Assembly: GCA_027943245.1 (NCBI GenBank)
Contig: JANDJZ010000021.1
Span: 1 to 64,000, forward strand
Direction of reading: 5' to 3'
DNA length: 64,000 nucleotides
Source: Acanthamoeba sp. SK_2022b
Taxonomy: Eukaryota > Discosea > Longamoebia > Acanthamoebidae
The notes beneath the pieces were generated by a model. The model did no database searches, was not told the origin of the DNA, and worked only from the letters and a program-made list of their open reading frames with translations. The translations under genes and the position numbers were made by a program. Positions 12,101 to 22,728 of the stretch are shown in pieces (position 1 is the first letter of the stretch; each line of letters starts with the position of its first letter).

Positions 12101-15074
12101 GGGCGCGCCCGAGGTGGGCACCGGGGCCTCGATGCAGATGACCACCTCCTACGGCGTGGCCACGTTCTCGGGCTTCGGCGCCGCGCGCGGGTGGACCACC
12201 TACGACTTTGCCGAGCTCGCCAAGACGGCCGAGGGCGACCCGAGCGTGATGGCGCCGGGCGCCGCCAGCGCGCCGCACCGGTTCTTCAGCCCGGGCATCT
12301 ACGTGTGGCACGACTCCAACAACCCGTCGCTGCACGGCACCATCATCGTCGACCCGTCCGACCTGCAGAGGGACGTGTGCGGCGTGTGCGGCGGCAACGG
12401 CACGTCGTGCCTGGACTGCAAGGGCGCGCCCTTTGGCCGGGCCCGTCGCGACGTGTGCGGCGTCTGCTACGATCCGTTCGTGGACGCCTACGACCCGGAC
12501 AGGGCCAAGGACTGCGCCGGCGTGTGCAACGGCACGGCCAAGATCGACGACTGCGGCTTCTGCACCGGCGGGTCCACCGGCCGCCTGGCGGGCTTCGCCA
12601 AGGACTGCATGGGCGTGTGCAACGGCTCCACGCCCGAGTTCTGTGGCGTGTGCGGCGCCGACCGCGACACTCACGCCTACCTCGCCGACTGCGCTGGCGA
12701 GTGCGGCGGCCCGCGCAAGCTCAACCCGTGCGGCCACTGCGTGGGCGGCGACACCGGACTCGACGCCTCCTACGGCATGGACTGCACGGGCACCTGCGAC
12801 GGCAGCGCTGTGCGCGACTGCCACGGCGTCTGCCTGGGCACTGCCAAGCTCGACTGCGCCGGCGTTTGCGGCGGCTCGGCCAAGACCAACGAGTGTCTGC
12901 GCTGCGTGGGCGGATCCACTGGCCTCGACGTACGGCTCATGGGCCCCCTTTTCTCTCGCTTTTCCTTCCGCGCATTTCTCCCTAACATTACACATGCACA
13001 CATGCAGGCGGCGATGACCAAGACGTGCGCAGGCATTTGCGCTATCACCGAAAGCCAGGTGTGCGGTTTCAACGGCACCTCGGCCAAGCGGTTCGACGAC
13101 GACGACGAACACCAAGCTTACGAGGCCATGGCTACGATGGGCGAGCGGCAGGCCTGCGGCGGGGTCGTGGACAAGCGCGGCACCTGTTGCGCGGCGAGCG
13201 ATCTTGACTGCGCCAACCTGTGCTACGGCAGCGCGACCGTCGAGTGCGGCGTGTGCGTGGGCGGCTCCTCGGGGAGAGACGTGAGCGAGTTCAAGGACTG
13301 CCAGGGCGTGTGCAACGGCACCGCGCGGTACAACCCGTGCGGCGTGTGCGCCACGCCGGCGGCCTACTACAACGGCACCGGCTACTCAGTCGACTGCAAC
13401 AACGTTTGCAATGGCTCGGCCTACGTCGACGATTGTGGCGTGTGCGTCGAGGGTTCCACTGGCGTTGCGGTACTGCCCCAATTTCTATAATTAATCATTT
13501 CATATTTTAAAAAAATTAAAAAAAGAAATATGAAAATATGAAAAAAGAAATACTTATTATTATTATCTTGTTGCAGCCCAACGCCAAGAAGGACTGCCAG
13601 GGAACGTGTTTTGGCAACGCGACGACGGACGACTGCGGCGTGTGCTACCTCCCGGGTGACGGCTTCGAGCCCAACTCGTGGCAAGACTGCGCCGGCGTGT
13701 GCAACGGCACGGCGGTGGTCGACGACTGTGGCACCTGTGCGCTGGGCACCACCAGGCGCGAGTTCAACGCCGACAAGGATTGCGCCGGCCAGTGCTTCGG
13801 CCAACACGTCATCACCGACCCGTACTACAATCCCCTTCCATTTTTTGGAAGTAATTAATCTATTTTTATTAATTCAATTTTTTTTAAAAAAAAAATATAG
13901 GGCGTGCTCGTGCCCGGCCGGCCAGCTGGACGAGTGCTTCGTGTGTGGAGGCAACAACACGCAGTGCGCCGGCTGCGATGGCATCCCGTGGTCAAACACC
14001 AAGCGCGATTACTGTGGCGTGTGCGGCGGCAACAACACGGCGTGCTGCTTCCTGCCCTTCGCCCAGACGACGATCACCATCCGCGACTTCGAGGCCATCA
14101 TCCTGCGCAACACCCTCGAGACCGGCGAGACGCTGGCCATCACCAACCTCCACGCCGGCTACGCCTACACGATGATCATGTACCGCCTCGACGTTCCGGC
14201 CGACATCGCGCGCGTCAAGCAGATTCAGACGCGCTGGGACTACCCGACGCTCCGACCGGGCAACACGCTCGACATCGTCATCCAGGAGCCAGGCATCTAC
14301 CGGCTCACGTCGGTCGAGAGCTCGTCCGTCACGTTCGAGCTGGCCGTGACCTACAACTCCAAGGAGGCCGACGTGTGCGGCCGCTGCGTCTACACCGACG
14401 CCAAGGGCGCCGCCGGCGTGGCTGGTGTCGACAACACGAGCGCGCTGATCAACCAGGCGCAGGAGTACGACCACTGCTGCGCGATCATGCCCAACAGCGA
14501 TGTGCACCAGTGGTTCGAGACCACGTTCTACTACCACCTCCTGCGGCCCGAGCAGGTCACGCGCGTGGTCCCGCGCACCGACGCCTTCCACGCGACGGCG
14601 ACGACCCACCGCGTGCGCCTGGTCGAACCGCAGACGATCGACGGGTCGACCTGGTGGCAGGGCAAGCACGTGTCCGTGGGCGACGTGCTCGTGCTGGAGA
14701 ACCGCGACTCGCTGCCGCACGTGATCTCCTTCAGCGGTCCCCAGCCCGTGCCGGACCTGCTCCTCGAGCGCGGCACCACCGTGTCAACGCCGCCCTTCCT
14801 CAAGCCGGGCACCTACCGGCTGCTGTCGAACAAGAACCTAATCAATGCGACCTTCACAGTGGAGTTCAAGTTCGCCTGCTCGGTCTACGCCGAGGAACCG
14901 CAACCCCAGGAGGACAACCACACGCTCCTGATCATCCTCACCACGACGCTCGGCGGCTCGTTGCTCGTACTCGCAGCGCTGGCCCTGGTTGTGGCGGGCG
15001 TGGCCGCGGTGGTGTACAAATGCACCCGGCCCCGCAAGCTGGAGACACACAGCTCCGCTATGTATCCTCTCTAA
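3193..15074 (+). CDS. giant mosaic type I membrane protein (EGF, SUEL lectin, FG-GAP, CGVCGG repeats)
   Basis: About 3,490 residues in 17 exons: 3193-3308, 3397-3772, 3857-4019, 4108-4338, 4413-5008, 5072-5399, 5448-5707, 5793-6032, 6116-6313, 6392-7578, 7669-9240, 9343-9685, 9813-11171, 11294-12929, 13008-13469, 13577-13821, 13901-15074. Order of parts: signal peptide (MCGAGWRVAIFLALCC), a Cys-containing N-terminal domain, EGF-like module near 4222-4335, two Ig/PKD-like stretches, a SUEL-type galactose-binding lectin domain near 6460-6680, FG-GAP calcium-loop repeats (DFDNDGYPEL near 7257, DLDDDGDAEV near 8029), a beta-rich domain ending FNMPWWWT, then CGVCGG-type Cys repeats (10600 onward, densest 12376-14046) interleaved with cupredoxin-like segments, one TM helix (about 14923-15018) and an 18-residue tail. 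Two frame breaks occur inside exons, near 5502 and near 10342. A charged KR-rich stretch (11380-12080) is odd for an ectodomain. Adhesion or ligand binding is inferred. Confidence 0.75.
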
Positions 15075-15195
15075 GATCTACAGCAAATTTCCTGACATCT
15101 GTATAAACAACATCCTGCACACAACACCCACATGATCGCCCCGTACTGGGTGGATGCTGGCTACCTTGCCAAGTGTAAAAGTTTGCTTACTATTA

Positions 15196-16262
15196 TTAGT
15201 TGAAACAAAAGGCGTCGATGCAGCAGAGGCTCCACTTGGAGTTGCGGCGCCACCACCAGAAGAGGAAGAGGAACGAGTAGAAGGCGCTGCTCGAAGTGCG
15301 GGAGATGTGGAAGAGCGGGAAGACGGAGAGATGGAAGGAAGACTGGCCCGTGCCGAGGAGGAAGATGGGGAAGAGGAGGAGGTAGAGGTCCGAGCGGCCC
15401 TTGAAGAACCAGAACAAGGGAAAGAGCACGAGGCAGAAGGCGTGAGAGTCCCCCGCCACCCACACGAAGGGGAAGAAGGTGAAGAGGTAGAAGTTGCCGT
15501 CGGTGCGGAACCACAGGAGGAGGAAGAGCGAGACGGTCATGCCGCCGCCTTGGGACCGCGCGAACGTGAAGAAGGGCAGGACGCCCACCGACCACTCGGC
15601 TTTGGAGGTGCGCGAGAACCAGAACAGCAGGATGAGCGCCCGGAAGCGGTCTTCGCCGTGCCGGTAGATGAAGCCCAGCGGCAGGAGCAGCGACAGCGCC
15701 GACCTCGCGTCGCTCACCACCCAGAACAGGAACATCACGCCGACCACGCGCTTGTTCGAAGCTGTCATGTGTCGTGTTGCGTGAGGCTCTGGCCAGAGCG
15801 GACATCGGGTGGGGAGAGAGAGGGAGTCATACATGCAAAGGAGGAGTAGTAGAAGATCGGGAAGAGCCAGCACGTGATGTCGTTGCCGTCCCGCTTGATG
15901 AAGAAGACGGGGAATACGGTGGCCCACCACATGCCCGCGGTCGACTTGGCCAGCCAGAAGAGCAGGCAGCCCGCGATCGGTTGCCACTTGGGCGAGCGGT
16001 AGTAGCAGAACGGCAGCACGGCGAAGGTGGTCGAGTTGCTGGACGGGTTCTTGGTGAACCACACCAGGTAGAGCACGCCGAGGCCCGTCTTGTTGATCGC
16101 CGGGTCGCGGTAGTAGAAGAAGAGCGGAACGAGCGTCGTGAGCACCTTCCTCTGGCCGTTGCTTGTCGATACGCGGAGCCAGTAGAGCAGCATCACGGAC
16201 AGCGTTGTCCCATCTGAGTCCCGTTTGTAATAGACGAATGGGAAGAGGGCCACCGTTCTGAG

Positions 16263-16355
<93 letters not shown>

Positions 16356-16471
16356 TGTGTGATGTGTGATGTGTGATGTGTGTGCGTGGTGTGTGCATTA
16401 TGTGCGTGGTGTGTGTGCATGATGTGTGCATGATGTGCGCGGTGTGTGCATTATGTGTGCATGATGTGCGT

Positions 16472-16532
<61 letters not shown>

Positions 16533-17652
16533 TCAGTCATCGTGCGGGAGAGAGCTGGAGAGAAGTCTCTGCATACTGGGGTCGGCCGTCACGTAGATGC
16601 AAGAGGAAGATGACGCAGAATATCGTCAACTAGATAGTGCACGACAACACCAAGAGAACGAGCCTTCAGTAGGCGGACAGATGGGCCGGTAGCGGTGACG
16701 CTTTGATCAATTGGGCCCAAGCGGAACGCACCTGGCTGTGAGACTTGACGACCCAGAACAGGGGGAACAGGGTGAACGTGAAGGCGGAATGAAACTTCAC
16801 GATCCACACGAGCCCTGAAGCGTGGATGGGCGTGAGATCCAGCGATGAAAGGCGGGCGGAGCGTGTGGAGACAAAGGGTGATCAACAACGAGAAGGAAAA
16901 AGCGCACCGAAGAGGGTGGTGACGGTCTCGCCAGAATCCTCAAAGTGCCAAAAGATGGGGAAGAGGACGATGGCGCGGTATGAGCTGAACGAGTTGGCAT
17001 TGTAGGCGTGCGGGCTGACGATGGTGCGGTAGTAGAAGATGTAGAGCACCGACAGGAAGAAGCGCCGCTCACCTTTCTTGAGCGTGGACACGATCGAGAG
17101 GAGCGGGAAGATGTGTAGCACGGTGCGGCTGCCCTCCTCCTGCCCCCCAAAGCTAAAACAGTGCAGAGCGGAGCGGAAGCAATGAAGTCAACAATATATA
17201 TATATATTTATAATATGATATTTTATCTTGGTATATTGAAAGAAAAAGCTTGAAGTGACGAACCTCTTGTAGAAGATGATGCACGGCGCGATAGCGATGA
17301 ATATGCGGCGTTGAGATATGTAAATCCAAGTAAGTGGCAGCAGGCGTAGGGTGAAGACCCACCCCTCGCCCTTATCGCCCTGTTCGCCGCTGCTCTTGGA
17401 GATGCGGAAGAAGGGCCAGAGTACGTCCACGGCCCAGCCGCCCGGTACCGACACGATACGCAACAAGATGATGAGTATGGAGAGGCACCATGCCGTGAGA
17501 GTCGACTGCGCGGTGTAGCGGCAGAAGTTGACGATGAACGGGTAGAGGCCGCGCTTGAGGCCCTTCTCCGGCTGCTCGGTGCCCTTGTCGTGCCGTTGGT
17601 AGTAAAGGGGCCACAAGGGCAGATTTGACGCCGTGCAGCAATCCCCAGCCAT
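15196..17652 (-). CDS. unrecognised aromatic strand-turn repeat protein
   Basis: 586 residues in six exons with matching phases: 17652-17264, 17152-16908, 16814-16732, 16629-16577, 16257-15833, 15761-15196 (TAA). I do not recognise the family. Almost the whole chain is a repeat of about 20-25 residues: a 10-14 residue hydrophobic, Phe/Trp/Tyr-rich stretch (typical wording LFPLFW, LFPIFYY, ALFPFVYY) followed by a polar turn with Arg/Lys/Asp (KRDSDG, YRDPAIN, FKGRSD). About 25 such segments can be counted. The hydrophobic pieces are short for TM helices and look like beta-strands of a membrane barrel or solenoid, but helical membrane hairpins are not excluded. The N-terminus has no obvious signal peptide and the start at 17652 is the first ATG in frame, so it may be longer. 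The fourth intron holds a compound (GT)n tract. The 3' end converges on the preceding gene with only 121 bases between stops. Confidence 0.7.
16262..16530. repeat. compound (GT)n / (GTGTGAT)n microsatellite
   Basis: Alternating GT run of roughly 90 bases, then several gtgatgt heptamers, imperfect tgcatgatgtg units, and a second pure GT run up to about 16528. It lies wholly within an intron of the minus-strand repeat-protein gene and ends a few bases before its 3' splice site at 16258. Confidence 0.95.
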
Positions 17653-18073
17653 GCTTCGTGAGTTTGAAGAACAAGCACAGACAACGTCCTTGTTCCATTC
17701 CCGTTCGCCTAACTGTCTCCGCCGGTAAGCCAACCTGCACTGAAAAGATACCCCAATGGTAATTGAATAGGATAGCTCTTTTTATCAACCAATTGGCAGC
17801 ACGCTAAACGGCTAGTTGGGCAGTGGAGTTTTCAAAGACAACCAGAGAGACGGCCAGCCCAGCCTAACTTGCATTTTTGTTAGGGTTGGCAAACGCTTCC
17901 TGTAACATTTTTTTAATGTTGCAGTGAGAGGTATCATTGAGTCAGTCAAGGACAGCATCTTTAATTGGTTTTTTGGATTGCAGCATATGTTTGTTTTCAG
18001 ACTTTTCTTCACCATTTTTATGCCTTTCCTGTGCTTTTTTTCCTCAACATTGTGTCTTCAGTGTTTCTGTGTT

Positions 18074-18222
18074 AACTGAGTGTTCAGGAAAATGAAACAC
18101 TGACTCTTTTTCTGTAGACAGCACCTGTCTGGGAAGTTGTCCTAAATGACTGCTGATTAGACTGTTGAAAACAATAGACATTTTGAGAAGGGGCAGTGTC
18201 TCATTTTCATGAACACTCAGTT
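18074..18222. repeat. 31-bp inverted repeat pair (MITE/stem-loop-like)
   Basis: The segment 18074-18104 (begins aactgagtgttcaggaaaat) is matched in inverted orientation by 18192-18222 (ends tgaacactcagtt) with 28 of 31 positions identical by eye. The 87-base spacer has no ORF. It could be the termini of a small non-autonomous element or an RNA hairpin of about 150 nt. It sits at the left part of the CpG-poor island. Confidence 0.7.
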
Positions 18223-18788
18223 TGTTGGGGGTTGCTTCTACCTTATGGACCCCCTTTTTTCTTTTCTAGCTCTCCATCTACATGCATTATATTGCTGTTC
18301 ACAACATGGACCTGAGGATGTGGTGCAGCACCTTTCCAAGGACCATGGCATTGGAATCTACCTCACCCCTTCTGCAGTCAACCTTGCTGCATCCATCTCT
18401 GCACTCTCATCCTCCCTCACAGCACACCCTCACCTTCCACTACTCAACTGTTCACTACTCTGATGCTTGTCCTGCCCTCCTCAGTGGCTTCTTTGTTCTT
18501 CTGTTAAGCCACTCAAGCTGCTAAAACCTTCACCTGGCACACTCTCTCTGACAACAAAATCCTCCTCCATCCCTCCTTCTACCTTTACCTCCTCACCAGC
18601 ATCATTTTTCCCCCCACACCTGAGTCCTACATTCACACCATCTACAACGCCAACCCCACCTACAGCATGATGCTTGCCCTTACCAACTTCTACTGGTACC
18701 TTCTGCCCTTCACCTGCTGAGCTCCAGGTTTCAAGTACCCAGGCAAGGACTATGCTACCTGGGCCATGTGCTTCCTCGCCCCACAGCA
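18209..18788 (+). pseudogene. decayed ORF fragment of unknown protein
   Basis: Two protein-like plus-strand stretches. The first encodes KDHGIGIYLTPSAVNLAAS and continues with a frame change into a Ser/His-rich segment. The second, from about 18508, encodes TFTWHTLSDNKILLHPSFY and an aromatic stretch ending FYWYLLPFTC before a TGA at about 18718, then 22 further sensible codons. A diverged copy of the first part lies at about 22140-22320 (HGVGFYITS in one frame, FAQQLAQAINNLSTG in another). Stops and frame changes argue against a working gene. The family is not recognised; it may be an accessory ORF of the same transposon type. Confidence 0.5.
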
Positions 18789-19007
18789 TCGGTCAAGAAA
18801 TCTGAGGACAAGGAGGAGGAGGAGCTCGAGGAGGAGGAGGAGCATGAAGAGAAAGCAATGGAACTCTTGACAATCCAACATGTGTTGGATAATCGAGCAC
18901 CAAAAAATGTACAAAACAACACTTGAAGCCAAATTGAACTTCACAAAATAGTGTGTGAACCTTTGGGAATGGATCTGAGTAGCATTACAGGCTCAGACCA
19001 TGCACCT

Positions 19008-20150
19008 TCAGTATGGCCTCAAATTTCTCAACACTGAGTTACAGTCAGCGTCCCTGAAGAAGTGGAAAACATGAGGAACTGAGTGACCCTCAAGGCCAGT
19101 GAGGTTAGGGCTGAGCCAGCTCTTCCAATCCCAAACTGTGTCAACGTGATGAAAAGTCAGAGCGGTGCCTTCCCTAGAATAGGCATGTTCTAGTAGGGCC
19201 TGCATTTGGCTGAGAGCAAAGTAGTGATCAGAACACGTGATACACAAGAACCAATGTGCATCAGGTCTGAATTATTGTCAACACAAACCAATGCACATCA
19301 GTGCATCCTTCATACAGGAACAGAAGCATACATTGGAGTGTGGAGAGATGCTGATTCTAGCTTGCTCTGTCCAATTTAAAAAAGCTGATCAATGTCCTCA
19401 TGTGTGTGGCCAACAAGTAAGATGCTGGGATAAACTTCTTGAAATATGACCAGTGCAGCAAGGATAGGAATCCCAGCATGAACACATTCTTGACCAACAG
19501 TTATCAGCGTGCAGATAGATGATTGAGGGACTAGTGGCAGGATCAGTGGTGCGAATCCAGTGATGTACTTGGGGAAAGAGATTGACTAAGTGAACCTGTT
19601 TCCAAATGCATCCATGACTTGGGGACAGGCATGTGAGAAGGCAGGGAGATGGGATTGGAGTAGTCAATTTTGAGGCCCATGTAGGAACTTGGCTGTTGCT
19701 TGGCCTGCTGACACTGGATCTTGTAGGTAGTGCATTTGGTGGCAAAGAGCTTGAGATGTTGCTGGCGTTGTGCATGAAACTCAGCTGCAGCAGCAGGTGA
19801 TCTTGCTTGCAAACACTGCTGAGCAAAATAGAGACAAGCAGAACATTTTCCAAGCCTAGAGTTTCAAGGAAGCTTGACAAAGGAAAAGTGTTAATGAATG
19901 TGCTGCAGCATAGCAGAGTAAGAAAGAAGGGGAACAGTGGAAGAGTGTGAGGATTGGCACAGGGAATGCACTTGGCGCCATTTAAGCGAAATGGGGAGGT
20001 GGATGTCACCCACAATCTCAAAAAATGAAGTGAGCCACAAGTGGTGGAGAGACTGGTTATCACGTGGCCAGCAGAGTTGTGGACTGGAAATCTTCCATCA
20101 AGATCAAATATCCTTTTTGACATTTCAACCTACTGAAAACCATACACCTA
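19008..20150 (-). mobile_element. degenerate DUF7869-type transposase
   Basis: Read on the minus strand the region gives, in order, a Cys pair (LGKCSACL, near 19830-19855), a helical stretch (SPAAAAEFHAQRQQHLKLFA), GLKIDYSNPISLPSHMPVP near 19630-19690, LHADNC, then QECVHAG with VIFQEVYPSILLVGHTHED followed by IDQLF near 19376-19440, and finally FHHVDTVWDWKSWLSPNL with GLEGHSVPHVFHFFRDA near 19030-19150. This order and especially the GHTHEDIDQ signature are those I associate with DUF7869 transposon proteins. The pieces lie in different frames, with breaks near 19500 and 19680, and a possible intron follows the GHTHED block. It is therefore a fossil rather than an active gene. Family assignment is by recall of motifs. 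Confidence 0.65.
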
Positions 20151-20379
20151 GAAGGGGGTGAGAGATGGCGTGAGAGAAGAGCATGGGTATAAGAATGAAG
20201 AAGTAAACTTGATAGAATGATGTGAGCACCAAGTGCCAGTTTATAAGGCAGTGCCTACTGTTAGAAGAAGACCATTGATGAACGTTGAGCAACAGTCAGA
20301 TAGTAAACGCCATTGGGTGAAAAATTGAAGTAGCCCAATTAAAAAATCAGTTTCTGAACTGATGCACATCAGTTCAAAG

Positions 20380-21778
20380 ATATTGTTGGCCAAATATGAA
20401 ACAAAGCAAACAAACATTGTTAAATTATATGCAGAGGAGAGTATCTTCCTGCATACTCTGAAGAAGTACTGTGAAACAACTGCCAGGGAGGAGAAGGAGG
20501 TTGACCTGGATGCGGAGCTCAATGAAATCCTAGGTGAACCTGATGTGCATTGGTCTGGTTCTGTGGGGGAGCCCAGGGACAAGAGAAGGACCAGGAAGCC
20601 CAGACACAGTTGGAGGCAAGGGCAAGGAGACCAGTCAGTCACCAGAGCTGCTGCACATGGATGGGGAGGCCAAGGGAGAGATGGAGCAGGAAGAGGAGGA
20701 TGCAAAGAAGTCCAACCAGGTACCAATGCACATCTGTTCACCCACAAACCAACCTATCTAGACAGCTAACAAACCTCCTGTGCACATCATGCAGGAGGAC
20801 ACCTTGTCTATCAATGCAGGCAAGGATGACATCAGGTCATCCCAGGCAAGCCTGTCAACGCCATGGAAGCCAGAGGAAACCCTGTCTGGCAAGGCAAGCC
20901 AAGATGCCCTGATGTGCCTTGGGTCTGTGGAAGCAGGCCCATCTTCACCATGAAAGGCTGCGCAGCCCCTAAAATGGAAGTGAGTGCTGTCAGCTGATGA
21001 GGAGGAGGAGGAGGAGGAGGAGGAGGCTGTGGAGGAGGAGGTTGCCAGGGTAACCCCTTGCAAGAGGGCAATGCATCATCATTACTGAAGAGGATCTGGT
21101 GGAGAGGCATAGGCAGATGAAGCATGTTGCACCTGAAGTGACGCCTTTTGACTGTGGGCACATGGAGCAGCAGTGTGTGAAAGCATCCCAACTGCTCACC
21201 CTCAGTGATGCAGAGATTACATAAGTTCATGTGATTTTTATGCCATTTCTAACTGCAATATCCACCAGAACATGACCTGATGCTCATTGGGTCATTACCA
21301 CTTTAAGACACCATCCATTCAATGATGGTACTGATGTGCATTGGGTCCATTGCTCATCTGTCTTTGGTATTGTGCTTGTTGTGCAGAGAGCCTCATTTCA
21401 CGCCTACATGGAGGCCTACCAAGAAGCTCATACCACCCAGTGCTGCCTGCTGGACAAGAAAACACTCAGGTCCCTCTACAAGAACATCCTTGCCAAAGTC
21501 ACGCAAACAGAGATAGATAGTCTGTGGCTGAGTGCTCCAAGGGCCATCCCTACAAGAAGCAACTCATATGCACTGAGGCCAAGGAGAGCTGCGAATCTGA
21601 GATAGCAGCACAGGAAGCCTTCTCCACTGCTGCTGCAGAAGCTGAGGAGGTGGCAACACAGGCTGATTCTACAACCCCTTCTTCTCAGTGCAGACGTCTT
21701 CTGGCTCAGTCTTCTTGTGCTAGCTCTGTACTTGCTCTTTTTTTACCTTGCTTTCTTCTCCTAAGTTTTTTTGTCTGA
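20380..21778 (+). pseudogene. decayed, possibly spliced ORF of the repeat family
   Basis: Plus-strand protein-like pieces: LYAEESIFLHTLKKYCETT with EEKEVDLDAELNEILGEPD (about 20420-20545), an acidic stretch MEQEEEDAKKSNQ (about 20670-20720), IMQEDTLSINAGKDD with SSQASLSTPWKPEETLSGK ending in a stop near 20953, and a helical Ala/Glu-rich piece (about 21380-21670). Splice-like junctions occur where gtaccaatgcacat and gtactgatgtgcat follow plausible exons (about 20718 and 21327). The LDAELNEILGEPD segment has an inverted copy at 22527-22598. No recognised domain; probably part of the same mobile element family. Confidence 0.45.
20509..20580 (+). repeat. 72-bp repeat, copy A (inverted copy at 22527-22598)
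   Basis: Matches the reverse complement of 22527-22598 at about 61 of 72 positions. Differences cluster as TG versus CA (or CG versus CA) at four places, as expected if ancestral CG sites decayed on different strands in the two copies. Both copies keep an open frame for ILGEPD..HWSGS..GEP. Confidence 0.75.
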
Positions 21779-22234
21779 CCTTTTTCTCCATCAGGGCACC
21801 TCACCTGTGTCTTCCCAACTCTCTGCTCAGGTCAAGGGTAAGGAGACGGGCCACTGAAACATATTGTCCTTTTGTGATAGTTTGAAATAATGTACCACAA
21901 ATGATCATGCTATACAGGAACCTCAAGCACTTCTACAACTCCTGAGCCCAAGGGCAAGTCTCCCAACAGTCATCTTGCAGTGCCTTCTCTGTGTGGGTAT
22001 GTCTTCCTCCACCATTTTGTAGCCTTACACATGCCAGCTTGTGTATCAGGTTTTTGGGACTGATGCGCATTGGTTTTTTGTTCTGATGTGCATAGGGATT
22101 TTTACTCAATCATTTTTTTTGAAATCAGGTCACCATCTACCTCCATGATTGTGGGATCTACACCAGTGACTTCATGATGCAGCTGAGTGCCTGGACTTGT
22201 ACCATGGCGTTGGGTTCTACATCACCTCTTTGCC

Positions 22235-22670
22235 CAACAGCTTGCTCAAGCCATCAACAACCTTTCCACTGGGTCATGTTCTACTCTTCCATGTCATCCA
22301 CTTCCACTACTCTCCCATCCTTTATATATGGGGAGGAAGAGGCAGAGATGGAGCTTGAGCCAAAGGAAGCAGAGGAGGAAGAGGATGTGAGAAGGTCTGA
22401 CAAAGTACCAATGCACATTGGTTTGCCAACAAATTAACAGAGTCAGCTGAGGAATCTCCTATGCACAATTGTCAGGGCTTCCCAGTCCTTCCTCAGCTGT
22501 CTCCTGCTCAGGCTGCTGTCTTGTTCTCCATGGGCTCTCCTGCAGAACCAGACCAATGTGCATCAGGTTCACCTAGGATTTTGTTTAGCTCTGCATCAAT
22601 GGAGCATAATGGATGTAGGAGAGAGGTTTACCCAGAGGAAAGGTTGTTGATTGCTTGAGCAAGATGTTGG
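22235..22670. repeat. inverted pair containing LAQAINNLS-coding segments
   Basis: The plus-strand segment near 22235-22275 encodes FAQQLAQAINNLSTG; the minus strand near 22625-22670 encodes FSQHLAQAINNLSSG. Between them lies the inverted copy (22527-22598) of the 72-bp repeat. The arrangement is a head-to-head junction of two diverged copies of one element. Confidence 0.65.
22527..22598 (-). repeat. 72-bp repeat, copy B (inverted)
   Basis: Reverse-complement partner of 20509-20580. On the minus strand it reads DAELNKILGEPDAHWSGSAG, against DAELNEILGEPDVHWSGSVG in copy A. Confidence 0.75.
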
Positions 22671-22698
22671 CTGAAGAGGTTATCATTAGTATTGAATA

Positions 22699-22728
22699 AA
22701 ACAAACAAACAAACAAACAAACAAACAC
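22699..22728. repeat. (ACAA)n microsatellite
   Basis: About seven tandem acaa units just inside the right edge of the CpG-poor island. Confidence 0.9.

Noticed and set aside
13904..15106. 400-codon plus-strand frame overlapping the last exon of the mosaic gene.
   Set aside because: Arg/His/Pro-rich out-of-frame reading; the true frame carries the Cys repeats, TM helix and a sensible tail.
15154..15849. 231-codon plus-strand frame rich in Glu/Arg.
   Set aside because: It is the complement of the last exon of the aromatic repeat protein, whose minus-strand reading is far more structured and splice-consistent.
16262..16530. Possible CRISPR or minisatellite array.
   Set aside because: Only dinucleotide and heptamer simple repeats; no unique spacers.
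20241..20747. 168-codon minus-strand frame within the island.
   Set aside because: Antisense of the better plus-strand reading (LDAELNEILGEPD) and low in motif content, though it could mask a decayed upstream part of the minus-strand transposase.
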